DNA of 64,000 bases from Stenomitos frigidus ULC18. Its GTDB lineage: Bacteria > Cyanobacteriota > Cyanobacteriia > Leptolyngbyales > Leptolyngbyaceae. Below the pieces are notes generated by a model, which made no database searches, had not been told where the DNA came from, and worked only from the letters and a program-made list of their open reading frames with translations. The stretch is from the NCBI RefSeq assembly GCF_003003795.1, contig NZ_PVWK01000014.1:124001-188000 (forward strand), read 5' to 3'. The translations under genes and the position numbers were made by a program. Positions 36,522 to 44,657 of the stretch are shown here, in pieces; the stretch's first letter is position 1; every line of letters begins with the position of its first letter.

Positions 36522-37458
36522 CAGTCTGCGCCATTTCCTTCCGTAACTCCAGATAGCGATGCAGATACTCTGAGATGATGCCGTGCAGCAGGAGATTACG
36601 TGCAGCCCCAAACGGACTTTCGGGAGCCAGCGGGTGACGGTTGGTGATGACGTGGTTCCAGTTGTAGTCGCCTGTGAGCGCACTGATGTAGCAGCCAAAG
36701 TTTTCGTCGAATTCCAGGGACAAAACTGCCCGTTCAAATTCATCGCTGGTGAGGCAGAGCGAATAGAAGACTTTGAAAAGTTCGATCGCCGACTCCAGAT
36801 CCAATATCCGCAACCAGCGTCGCTTTTTGAAATCGATATCTACCTGTACTGATTTGATGCTGTCAAAATTCAATCCCCGTTCTTTCACCGGCTCGATCCA
36901 GTGAGGCTTTTCGCGCTGTGCTTTGCTGTAATCCAGCACAAAGTTGTAGAGAATCAGGTCGTGTTCAAGAAAGGCGTTCTCTGCCAGATTGCCGACGGTG
37001 CGGGGATACAGTTGGGATTTCTCGATCGCTGGATCAGGACCGTTATCAATCAAGAAGTTGACGATATTGGAACCAAGGCAAATGTGCCGCACAATCAGAT
37101 AACATGCTTCCGGCGACACGAAGGTGTTGAGAAACCAAGCTGCCGATTGATGCATCAGCGTATAGTTGCTGAACTGAAAGGGCAACAGCCGCTTCACCGT
37201 CATAATGATCGCCAGCAGTAGATTCGCAATCAAGGCGATCGGCACCAACAGATAACTGCGCGTCCAGTTTCGCAAGTCGCGAATCATATAACCCTTTGAA
37301 ATCGGGTCTACCGGAATCGCCTGATCCACATACAGCGCATCCCAGGCATTAGGATTGCGGCGATCGTGTGGTTCTGGGATGTATGGTTGGGCGGTTGGCG
37401 AAGAGATGGCGGTGTCTAACTCTTGTGAGATCAGTTCAGCTTGGCTCATGGCGATCAA
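36508..37458 (-). CDS. Conserved membrane-associated protein (DUF6999-like)
   Basis: A 316-residue protein of unknown function, which I tentatively recall as DUF6999. The first 70 residues are polar, with PHDRRNPNAWDALYVDQAIPV. One or two hydrophobic helices follow (LLVPIALIANLLLAIIMTV), then a helical domain with ICLGSNIVNFLID, NLAENAFLEHDLILYNFVLDY and YNWNHVITNRHPLAPESPFGAARNLLLHGI. Conserved-looking His, Glu and Asp residues (AENAFLEHD, LLHGI) could bind metal. It lies directly downstream of the KAS III-diiron fusion on the same strand (about 100 bp), which suggests a shared pathway. ATG 37449 (MSQAEL) is the likely start. Confidence 0.55.
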   Translation of the reverse strand: MIAMSQAELISQELDTAISSPTAQPYIPEPHDRRNPNAWDALYVDQAIPVDPISKGYMIRDLRNWTRSYLLVPIALIANLLLAIIMTVKRLLPFQFSNYTLMHQSAAWFLNTFVSPEACYLIVRHICLGSNIVNFLIDNGPDPAIEKSQLYPRTVGNLAENAFLEHDLILYNFVLDYSKAQREKPHWIEPVKERGLNFDSIKSVQVDIDFKKRRWLRILDLESAIELFKVFYSLCLTSDEFERAVLSLEFDENFGCYISALTGDYNWNHVITNRHPLAPESPFGAARNLLLHGIISEYLHRYLELRKEMAQTVSDR

Positions 37459-37554
37459 CAGGTTGACGATGGAACGTTGAGTTTGATCTGGGTGTTGTCA
37501 GTGGTGCAGAGAGCAAAGAGGTGAGAATTTCTCTGCGTCTCTGCGATGGTTACA

Positions 37555-39582
37555 TTACTGGATTTCTTCTAGTTGCAGTCGGTAGAGTCGAGCAGTCACT
37601 CGTGCGGTTTTAAGGATGCGATCGGCAATGTCTTGTGTCATCCATTCGGCATTAATCAATTCATTCAGCTTGCCCAGATGTGCTTCGTCATTTGCGCCGT
37701 GATAGCCCAAAAACGACACCTGTTCATCCTTTAGACCCAGCGTTGTCTTAATTTGCGCTGCCCATTGTCCCGCCAGATTGTTGCCCAGTCCTTCAATAAT
37801 AAACATGCTCCCCAGCAGGTCTACCGGATTTTCGCGCGAGGCTTGATGGAAAATAAATGCGGACAGTGCTTCACTGCCAATGTTTTTCTCCGCATTGACA
37901 ATCTCTTCCAGCGCACCACCAACAGAAACATAATTGCGCTCCAGCATTTGATAATCGCGGTGTTCATCTTGAGCATGACCAATGAAGGTCGATCGCAGCC
38001 GAAAGTCCGTCATATTCGACGCAGCCCGCGCAATCCACCGTGCCCCTTCCACCACTTGCGGACGCAGATTTCGCAGCATCGCCCTGTAGTCGTCTACCGT
38101 AAACTCACCACGATGTAATTTGCGGACAATGGGGACGGAACGAATCTCGCGTTCAAACTCTAGCCAAATGAGCGCGAGTTGACGGAGGAGGTAAGCAGAG
38201 ACAGGTTCTTCAGGTGTAGGGAAAGAGTTTTGAGTAGCGCTTTGCGCCGCTGATTCCGTTGGACACGCTTCGCGTTTCTTGGATGCCAGAGGCTCTACGC
38301 TAGAGAGTTTTGAGTTTTGAGTTTTGCTTTGCATTGCTACGTTAGAGCGCTCTATGGTTTGAGTTAATGCTGGTTCCTCAACGGCTGATGGCTGATGGCT
38401 GACGGCTGATGGCTGACTTCCCACCACGCTCAACATCATATAAGCCGTTGTAAACCGTCCACTTTCGGGCACGAAGCAAAAGATTTTTTGACCCGGTTGG
38501 AGTTTGCCAGAGTGAAATAATTCTTCCAGCATTAAATAGATGGAGGCACAACCTGTATTACCGCGTGTGTAGAGGTTCGTGAACCATTTTGATTCGGGAA
38601 TCATGCAGTTTGCTTTTTCCAGCAGTTCCACAATTTGTCCCCTAAAAAAGTGAGACGAGTAGTGACACAACAGCCAATCAATATCATCCGGTTGCACACG
38701 ACCCCGTTCGATTAATTTCAGCCAACCTTCCACACCCAGCTTAATAACGTTGTCCAACAAGCGAATGTTTTGCCGTAGGTTTATGGCACCTGATTGCGCT
38801 GCTTCCATGTAGGACGGATAATCCATCCAGCTTTTTTGCGCCGTTTCATCTTCCGTGCCAGCATACATACAAACGGGATAAGCATTGGCGTGAGAAATGA
38901 GTTCAATCCATTCAATTTTCAGACTGATTCCTGAAGCATTTGGATGGTCTTGAACAAGAAAGGCACCAGCACCATCGGAGAGCATCCAGCGCAGAAATTC
39001 GGTGTCAAAACCAAGTGGTTTTCCTGCTTTTACGCCTGCTTCTGCTTCAAAATGAGTGTGTTTAAACAAACGTGATGGCAGTTCAGATGCAACGGCGATC
39101 GCTGCTCTTTTTTCACCCAATTTCACCTGCGATGCAGCATATTTGAGTGCTGCCACTCCTGCACAACACACCCCTTGATTGGAGGTCACTTCGATCGGTG
39201 ACAATTCCGATAATTCTCCATGTACCATGCTGCCAAAACCAGGAACGAGCAAATCTGACCAACTGGTAGCAGCGGCGAGAAGGTCGATCGCGCCCGGTTC
39301 TAAATTAGCCTTGGCGATCGCATCCCGAATGGCGATCGCCGCCATCTGGCTGTTGCTATACGTGGGCTGCTGCTGCCGATCGATCGCATAATAGCGCTGC
39401 TGAATACCGTTACTTTTGAGAATGCGATGTTTAACTTTAGAAGGGCGACCGTTCACCTTTCCTAAATAGTCTTCCATCTCGTCATTCGTGATCGGATTTC
39501 CAGGCAAAAACTTGCCGATGCTGTTAATGAATACACCGTACATATGTGACTCGTTTTTTGAAAAGGTAAATTTTGAGGGCAT
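37555..39582 (-). CDS. Fusion of KAS III-like thiolase-fold enzyme and heme-oxygenase-like diiron domain
   Basis: A 675-residue two-domain protein. Residues 14-385 are a 3-oxoacyl-ACP synthase III-like domain with catalytic Cys140 (GVCCAGVAALKYA), a His in LLCHYSSHF (307 or 311) and Asn342 (RGNTGCASIYL), so the Cys-His-Asn triad is intact. Residues 465-675 are a TenA/heme-oxygenase-like helical bundle with candidate diiron ligands E512, H536/E540, E597, H628, D632/H635; this pattern fits the HDO oxidase/oxygenase group. The linker (388-460) is encoded by dispersed repeats. I infer that the protein makes a beta-ketoacyl or related acyl product and then oxidises it. It is divergent from the COQ4-like gene, with the DUF6999-like gene downstream. 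The start may be ATG 39543 (MYGVFINSIGKFLPG). Confidence 0.8.
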   Translation of the reverse strand: MPSKFTFSKNESHMYGVFINSIGKFLPGNPITNDEMEDYLGKVNGRPSKVKHRILKSNGIQQRYYAIDRQQQPTYSNSQMAAIAIRDAIAKANLEPGAIDLLAAATSWSDLLVPGFGSMVHGELSELSPIEVTSNQGVCCAGVAALKYAASQVKLGEKRAAIAVASELPSRLFKHTHFEAEAGVKAGKPLGFDTEFLRWMLSDGAGAFLVQDHPNASGISLKIEWIELISHANAYPVCMYAGTEDETAQKSWMDYPSYMEAAQSGAINLRQNIRLLDNVIKLGVEGWLKLIERGRVQPDDIDWLLCHYSSHFFRGQIVELLEKANCMIPESKWFTNLYTRGNTGCASIYLMLEELFHSGKLQPGQKIFCFVPESGRFTTAYMMLSVVGSQPSAVSHQPSAVEEPALTQTIERSNVAMQSKTQNSKLSSVEPLASKKREACPTESAAQSATQNSFPTPEEPVSAYLLRQLALIWLEFEREIRSVPIVRKLHRGEFTVDDYRAMLRNLRPQVVEGARWIARAASNMTDFRLRSTFIGHAQDEHRDYQMLERNYVSVGGALEEIVNAEKNIGSEALSAFIFHQASRENPVDLLGSMFIIEGLGNNLAGQWAAQIKTTLGLKDEQVSFLGYHGANDEAHLGKLNELINAEWMTQDIADRILKTARVTARLYRLQLEEIQ
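38203..38421. repeat. Dispersed and tandem repeats coding the KAS III-diiron linker
   Basis: Within the coding frame are GGCTGATGGCTGACGGCTGA units (about 38383-38415), a GAGTTTTGAGTTTTGAGTTT run (38300-38325), and 38230-38252, an exact reverse complement of the non-coding repeat at 23330-23352. The linker is therefore ordinary intergenic repeat DNA read in frame. Confidence 0.85.
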
Positions 39583-39939
39583 TATTGCCCTAACCCAAAC
39601 ACTCAGACATTAACACTCTGAGTCTGAAGCACTCATTCGTTGCCTTCATCCTCGACAAATCTGATCGCTTGGAACTTTTTGTAAGTTAATTAATCAAGTA
39701 ATCTGTCGAAGATTCCTGAAATGTGTTTAAGGAAAAAATACGCTCCACCATAAAGCCTAAAGATTGGCTTCGCAGCTTTCTAAAACATCTAAATCAACCA
39801 CAAGCTCGATAGATTGACTCTAGTAATTTTGCGTAGAGCTTGACATGAATTTGTGACAGTTTGATCCACTGTCACAAATTTGACGGTTTCGCGATTGATT
39901 TAGCACAGACTAATCATAAAGCTCAATCAAAACCAGATA
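39583..39939. other. Divergent regulatory spacer
   Basis: About 360 bp between the KAS III fusion and the COQ4-like gene with no open frame of note. It is AT-rich and HIP1-poor, and includes the strong dyad at 39848-39880. Promoters for both operons should lie here. Confidence 0.5.
39848..39880. promoter_or_regulatory. 12-bp perfect dyad, candidate operator
   Basis: AATTTGTGACAG (39848-39859) and CTGTCACAAATT (39869-39880) are exact inverted copies with a 9-nt spacer, 60 bp before the COQ4-like start. The symmetry, AT-rich arms and position suggest a dimeric repressor or activator site. There is no T-run, so a terminator is unlikely. Confidence 0.5.
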
Positions 39940-40449
39940 ATGGACACGATCGATACGCTTAGTTTGCCCATTGAACCACTGCAACGATCGCTTACCTTGC
40001 GGCAAGGACTCGACCGTTACTATGAGGCAAATCCTGATTTTGTGCGTGATCAAGATCTCTGGGTTGGCATCATGCGCATTCCCTGGTGCGATATGCAGCG
40101 ACACGACATCATGCACGTCGTCACGGGCTACAGCACGGCATTGGAACAAGAACTCCAACTCATCGGCTTTCTGCTCACATCCCTCACCTGGAAACGTCCC
40201 TGGTACTACTACGCGCAGAGCTTTGTCGTGTTTCTAGAGCTTCTGTGGCAGTCCATCCAGGGCAAAGCGTGGGGTGGGATCTATCACAATCCTGTGCAGG
40301 TTTGCCGACTGTACCTCAAGGGCGTTAAGCAAGGCTTGACGGTACATCAAAAGATCAATGCCGCGATCGATCCGTCTACGGTGCTCGATCTCGACCTGGC
40401 ATCACTGCGATCGGAATACGGCATTCAAAACGCAGGCGCATGGGATTGA
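39940..40449 (+). CDS. COQ4-like protein
   Basis: A 169-residue helical protein. RHDIMHVVTGYSTALEQE fits the COQ4 metal motif HDxxHx11E exactly (His, Asp, His, then Glu eleven residues on). COQ4 proteins bind polyprenyl quinone precursors and organise or catalyse C1 decarboxylation/hydroxylation in ubiquinone synthesis; bacterial relatives occur in other lipid pathways. Cyanobacteria make plastoquinone without COQ4, so this copy probably belongs to a specialised pathway with the divergent KAS III-diiron enzyme. No signal peptide is seen. Confidence 0.8.
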   Translation: MDTIDTLSLPIEPLQRSLTLRQGLDRYYEANPDFVRDQDLWVGIMRIPWCDMQRHDIMHVVTGYSTALEQELQLIGFLLTSLTWKRPWYYYAQSFVVFLELLWQSIQGKAWGGIYHNPVQVCRLYLKGVKQGLTVHQKINAAIDPSTVLDLDLASLRSEYGIQNAGAWD

Positions 40450-40586
40450 AGCGGAGGGAGGCAGGAGACAGGAGTGATGCCGCAAGCCGTTAGAAAATAC
40501 AGCTCGAAAGCGTGTTTGCCAGCACTTGAACAATGTGAGCAAACGTACTATTTTGTCTCAATAGTTTCTTATGAGACAAAAGGCTA

Positions 40587-41366
40587 ATGAGGGCTAAAAA
40601 TGTTCAAATTCAAACCAAACCGAATTACGGCATTGATGCGCCTGGTCTAGTGCGCTTCTTTTTTACTGCTGGTGCAGTGGCACTCGCAATCTTTCTTGTG
40701 GTGCTGTTTTCATCGCTATGGGGGCAAATTCCCAAAATAGTCGTCGGTACACTCTTGGGTATTGCAGCTACCTACTTGCTTGGCATGGGTTGCTTCATGC
40801 TGTATGGCAGTAAGGTCATGAAGTTAAAAGACAGAGATAACCTACTGAATCTTGTGCCGTGGTCAGGTCGTGAGCTTGTGCTCGATGTCGGTTGTGGACG
40901 AGGTTTAATGCTAGTTGGGGCTGCAAAGCGGCTTACTACTGGCAAGGCGATCGGTATCGACCTGTGGCAACAGCACGATCAAGCCAACAATAGTGCTGCG
41001 GCTGCGCTATCAAATGCTGCAACTGAAGGGGTTACAGAGCGTGTTGAAGTCAAAACAGCCGATATGCGTCAGTTGCCTTTTTCAGAAAACTACTTTGATG
41101 TGGTGCTCTCAAGTTGGGCGGTTCATAACATAGAAGCCGAAACCGATCGCAAAACAGCACTCGATGAAATTGTCAGAGTCCTCAAACCAAATGGCATGGT
41201 CGTTCTGTCAGACATCATCTATCAAGCTGAATATGCACACTATTTTGAGCGTCATGGCATGACGAACGTTCAGCGTCATAACAATGCAATCCGAGATTTA
41301 GTGCTTAAAGCCGTCACGTTTGGTAGTTTCGCGCCATCTGCTGTCTCCGCTTGCAAAAGTGCCTAA
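40587..41366 (+). CDS. SAM-dependent methyltransferase with N-terminal membrane helices
   Basis: A 259-residue class I methyltransferase. Two hydrophobic helices occupy about 20-75 (FFFTAGAVALAIFLVVLFSSL and VVGTLLGIAATYLLGMGCFML). The catalytic domain follows, with motif I ELVLDVGCGRGLMLVGAA, the acidic post-I residue in GKAIGIDLWQ, motif II YFDVVLSSWAVHNI and motif III VLKPNGMVVLSDI. Related proteins methylate small lipids or quinones. It lies 137 bp after the COQ4-like gene on the same strand. The substrate is unknown. Confidence 0.82.
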   Translation: MRAKNVQIQTKPNYGIDAPGLVRFFFTAGAVALAIFLVVLFSSLWGQIPKIVVGTLLGIAATYLLGMGCFMLYGSKVMKLKDRDNLLNLVPWSGRELVLDVGCGRGLMLVGAAKRLTTGKAIGIDLWQQHDQANNSAAAALSNAATEGVTERVEVKTADMRQLPFSENYFDVVLSSWAVHNIEAETDRKTALDEIVRVLKPNGMVVLSDIIYQAEYAHYFERHGMTNVQRHNNAIRDLVLKAVTFGSFAPSAVSACKSA

Positions 41367-41598
41367 CAATTTTCTCAGAGCAGACTGCCGGAAGTCAGTG
41401 GTGCTGAATTCGAGGTTGTTTACAGCCGCTCAAGAAAACTTTAGAAGTCGGGTCAAGAAGGCAGGGGAAGCAGATTTCACTCAAAACGCTTTCCCTCTCA
41501 TTCCCCTCTCCCCTCACTCCTCTCCCCTCACCTCCCATTAGAGGTTAAAAAAACGGAGTATATTGACGAGTATGTAGGCTTGGCAGGAGTGACTCTAG

Positions 41599-43515
41599 AT
41601 GTGCGGAATTGTTGGCTATATTGGCACCCAGGCAGCAAGCGGTATTTTGCTTGAAGGGCTGCGGAAGCTGGAATATCGCGGGTATGACTCTGCGGGCATT
41701 GCCACTGTGCTGGAAGGCGAGATCCACTGCGTCCGCGCCAAAGGTAAGCTGCACAACCTGGAAGAAAAGCTGGCAGGTGAAGAAAACCCGGCACGCATCG
41801 GCATTGCTCATACTCGCTGGGCAACCCATGGCAAGCCTGAAGAATACAACGCTCATCCCCATACAGACACCGCCAATCGCATCGCGGTGATCCAAAACGG
41901 CATCATCGAAAACTATCGTGACCTGCGCGAAGCATTAAAGGCTCGTGGCGTGGCGTTTCGCTCCGATACGGATACTGAGGTTATTCCCCATCTAATTGCC
42001 GAAGCATTAGCAGAACTGAGGAATCAGGAGTCCAGCCCTACTCCCTACTCTCCACTCCCTACTCCCTTTCTCGAAGCGGTTCGTCTGGTCGTCAATCGCC
42101 TCGAAGGTGCCTTTGCGATCGCTGTCATTTCTGCCGATTACCCCGATGAACTCATCGTGGCGCGGCAGCAAGCCCCTGTGGTCATTGGCTTTGGGCAGGG
42201 TGAGTTTTACTGTGCCTCGGATACGCCTGCGATCGTCCCTTACACGCGTGCAGTGCTGACCCTGGACAACGGCGAACTGGCGCGGATGACACCGTTGGGA
42301 GTGGAAGTCTACAGCTTTGAGGGACAGCGCCTGAAGAAAACGCCCCGGACGCTGAACTGGAACCCGGTGATGGTGGAAAAGCAGGGTTTCAAACACTTCA
42401 TGCTCAAGGAAATCTACGAGCAGCCCGGAGTCGTGCGATCGTGCCTGGAAGCTTATATCGACACCCATTGGACAGCCGCCGACCACACCCATTCGCCCAT
42501 TCGTTTGAATTTGCCTGCTGACCTGTACGCCGATTTGCAACACATTCAAATTGTGGCGTGTGGCACCAGTTGGCATGCGGGTCTGGTTGGGAAGTATTTG
42601 CTGGAGCAATTGGCTGGCATTCCCACTTCTGTGCAGTATGCGTCTGAGTTTCGTTATGCGCCGTCACCGCTGACGCCTCATACCCTCACCATTGGCGTGA
42701 CACAATCGGGCGAAACGGCTGATACGCTGGCAGCGCTGGCGATGGAGAAGCAGCGCCGATCGGGGCACTCAGCCGAATTTCAGGCACGGCTATTAGGCAT
42801 TACCAATCGTCCAGAGAGTTCATTAGGGGATCTGGTGCCCCACATTATTGATACGCACGCAGGGATTGAAATTGGCGTCGCGGCAACGAAAACCTTTGTC
42901 GCGCAGTTGATGGCGTTTTACTGTCTGGCGATCGACCTGGCACACCATCGTCAGGTCATTGCGCCCACTCAGCTTGAACAACTGCTAGAAGGTTTACAAC
43001 AACTCCCCGCCCAAATTGAAGTGGTGCTGGAAAGCCAGGAGCGCTATATTGAGCAACTCGCTCACGATTTTGCCGAAACGCAAGATTTCATCTTTTTGGG
43101 ACGCGGCATTAATTTCCCGATCGCCCTTGAAGGTGCACTCAAACTGAAGGAAATCAGCTACATCCATGCGGAAGGCTACCCCGCTGGCGAGATGAAGCAC
43201 GGACCGATCGCGCTGTTGGATGCGAAGGTGCCTGTGGTCGCGATCGCCATGCCAGGAACGGTCTTTGAAAAAGTGCTCTCCAACGCCCAGGAAGCCAAAG
43301 CCCGCGATGCGCGTTTAATCGGAGTCACGCCGATGGATGAACACGAAGCGGCGGAAACCTTCGATACGTTGATTCCGGTGCCCCATGTGGATGAGATTCT
43401 GTCGCCGATCGTCACGGTAATTCCCCTGCAACTGCTGGCGTATCACATTGCGGCACGCAGAGGCTTGGATGTCGATCAGCCTCGTAACCTTGCAAAGTCG
43501 GTAACTGTGGAATAG
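41599..43515 (+). CDS. glmS: Glucosamine-6-phosphate synthase (isomerising)
   Basis: GlmS makes glucosamine-6-phosphate from fructose-6-phosphate and glutamine, the first step to UDP-GlcNAc. The 638-residue protein has a class II glutaminase domain with nucleophile Cys2 (MCGIVGYIG), HTRWATHGKP and SDTDTEVIPHL. Two SIS isomerase domains follow with ACGTSWHAGL, TQSGETADTLAAL and SAEFQARLLG. The C-terminus is PRNLAKSVTVE, the tail recognised as attTn7 by TnsD at DNA level. Residues 141-157 (ESSPTPYSPLPTPF region) are an insert encoded by ACTCCCT heptamers and look foreign to the family. The Tn7-like element begins about 25 bp past the stop. Confidence 0.97.
   Translation: MCGIVGYIGTQAASGILLEGLRKLEYRGYDSAGIATVLEGEIHCVRAKGKLHNLEEKLAGEENPARIGIAHTRWATHGKPEEYNAHPHTDTANRIAVIQNGIIENYRDLREALKARGVAFRSDTDTEVIPHLIAEALAELRNQESSPTPYSPLPTPFLEAVRLVVNRLEGAFAIAVISADYPDELIVARQQAPVVIGFGQGEFYCASDTPAIVPYTRAVLTLDNGELARMTPLGVEVYSFEGQRLKKTPRTLNWNPVMVEKQGFKHFMLKEIYEQPGVVRSCLEAYIDTHWTAADHTHSPIRLNLPADLYADLQHIQIVACGTSWHAGLVGKYLLEQLAGIPTSVQYASEFRYAPSPLTPHTLTIGVTQSGETADTLAALAMEKQRRSGHSAEFQARLLGITNRPESSLGDLVPHIIDTHAGIEIGVAATKTFVAQLMAFYCLAIDLAHHRQVIAPTQLEQLLEGLQQLPAQIEVVLESQERYIEQLAHDFAETQDFIFLGRGINFPIALEGALKLKEISYIHAEGYPAGEMKHGPIALLDAKVPVVAIAMPGTVFEKVLSNAQEAKARDARLIGVTPMDEHEAAETFDTLIPVPHVDEILSPIVTVIPLQLLAYHIAARRGLDVDQPRNLAKSVTVE
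42019..42069. repeat. In-frame ACTCCCT repeat insert in glmS
   Basis: A run of ACTCCCT/ACTCTCC/ACTCCCT heptamers is translated as SPTPYSPLPTP inside the GlmS glutaminase domain. It is 51 bp, a multiple of three. The same repeat type is intergenic elsewhere in the window. Confidence 0.85.
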
Positions 43516-43550
43516 GTCTGACGTATGCAACTAGCAGATCTGAAGATAGA

Positions 43551-43630
43551 AAATAAAGTCGTACACTATCAAATAAAGTTTTACACTATTGGATGAAGTT
43601 GTACACTAGAGAAAAAAGCTGTACACTACC
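43551..43630 (+). repeat. Four 20-bp direct repeats, probable TnsB binding sites
   Basis: Units start at 43551, 43571, 43591 and 43611 with consensus AAATAAAGTTGTACACTA; the TACACTA core sits at exactly the same place in each. A fifth, inverted copy occupies about 43633-43654. Contiguous repeats of this size match the overlapping 22-bp TnsB sites at the Tn7 right end. Confidence 0.85.
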
Positions 43631-43651
43631 AATACAAGTGTACGGCTTTTT
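43613..43651 (+). terminator. 15-bp hairpin formed by the last direct and the inverted TnsB-site copy
   Basis: 43613-43627 pairs with 43637-43651 (one G-T), with a 9-nt loop, and the 3' arm ends in TTTTT. It could end glmS transcripts before they enter the tns genes, or could be a paired TnsB site. Both roles may hold. Confidence 0.6.
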
Positions 43652-43811
43652 CTTTGGTTATATGCAACCCCTTTATCGCTCACCTGATGGTGGAGGTTAA
43701 TGGGACGAAGTGAATATTGGCTGAAATTTGATGTCTGTACGTTTGAGGGGTTTGAGCGTTAACCAATATGATCTCGCCGGACCGACATTTCACTAGATCA
43801 CAGATTGGCAA

Positions 43812-44657
43812 ATGGCTAAACGTCAACGTGCTACTAGCACAACAACTATTGAGAGGCGATTGAAGGAAGGGCGTGGTAGTGGCAAGGGAGCAAAATATAA
43901 CCCTTGGTTGCATATTCAAGATGTGCCTTCTCAAGGGCTTTGCAGTCGCATTAAGGGGTGGAAGACGGATAGGGTTCATCACCTGTTGAGTGAGATGGAA
44001 ACCAATTACTTCTATGTACTGGAGTGGTCACCTAAGGTGCTGGATATTCGTGAGCAATTCCCTCTTCTACCATTGGAAGAAACATTAGCGATCGCTGATC
44101 AATGCGGGTTTGCTCACCCTTCAGATCCAAAGACTAAAGAGCCAATTGTAATGACTACTGACTTTCGAGTCACAGTTAAGCAGGGAACTAAAACTGTTGA
44201 GCAAGCAAGAACCGTTAAGTACGTAAAAGACTTGCAATCGCAGCGTATTTTGGAAAAGCTGGAAATTGAGCGATGTTACTGGCAAAAACGGGGGATTGAT
44301 TGGGGGATTGTAACTGAACGAGATGTTCCAAACACTGTAGCTGCAAATGTTAAGTGGTTGCATCCTTGCCTACACCTCACAGACATCACATCTTTGACAC
44401 CAAGCGATATCCTACGGATCTTTGCAGTCATGACTCCTATGGTATCCCAGACTGAGGCTACTTTAGCTGATATTACCGCTACTTGTGATGACCGACTTGG
44501 ATTAGCTCCCGGCTTAAGTCTATCGGTAGCTCGACATTTACTCGCTAATCGTTGTTGGCGAGTAGATATGCATCAAACTATCCATCCCAATCAGAGGTTA
44601 AGACTCTTAGCTGTCATGCCAATCGAAACTGCTCAAGCGAGTGGAGAACTGGCATGA
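43812..44657 (+). CDS. tnsA: Tn7-like transposase subunit TnsA
   Basis: TnsA is a restriction-enzyme-like endonuclease that cuts the 5' ends of the transposon, enabling cut-and-paste transposition with TnsB. The protein has 281 residues. The N-terminal catalytic half shows an active-site Glu (E61 or E63 in SEMETNYFYVLEW), D117 in MTTDFRV and K136 in ARTVKYVKD, the E-D-K order of the TnsA fold. The C-terminal half (LTSLTPSDIL...; winged-helix-like) is expected to contact TnsB and TnsC. Its stop TGA overlaps the tnsB start (ATGA at 44654-44657). Confidence 0.92.
   Translation: MAKRQRATSTTTIERRLKEGRGSGKGAKYNPWLHIQDVPSQGLCSRIKGWKTDRVHHLLSEMETNYFYVLEWSPKVLDIREQFPLLPLEETLAIADQCGFAHPSDPKTKEPIVMTTDFRVTVKQGTKTVEQARTVKYVKDLQSQRILEKLEIERCYWQKRGIDWGIVTERDVPNTVAANVKWLHPCLHLTDITSLTPSDILRIFAVMTPMVSQTEATLADITATCDDRLGLAPGLSLSVARHLLANRCWRVDMHQTIHPNQRLRLLAVMPIETAQASGELA

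Noticed and set aside
39690-39880. Words reminiscent of CAST transposon ends (TTAATTAAT, GTGACAG)
   Set aside because: No tns genes are adjacent and there is only one dyad; a regulatory site between divergent operons is simpler.
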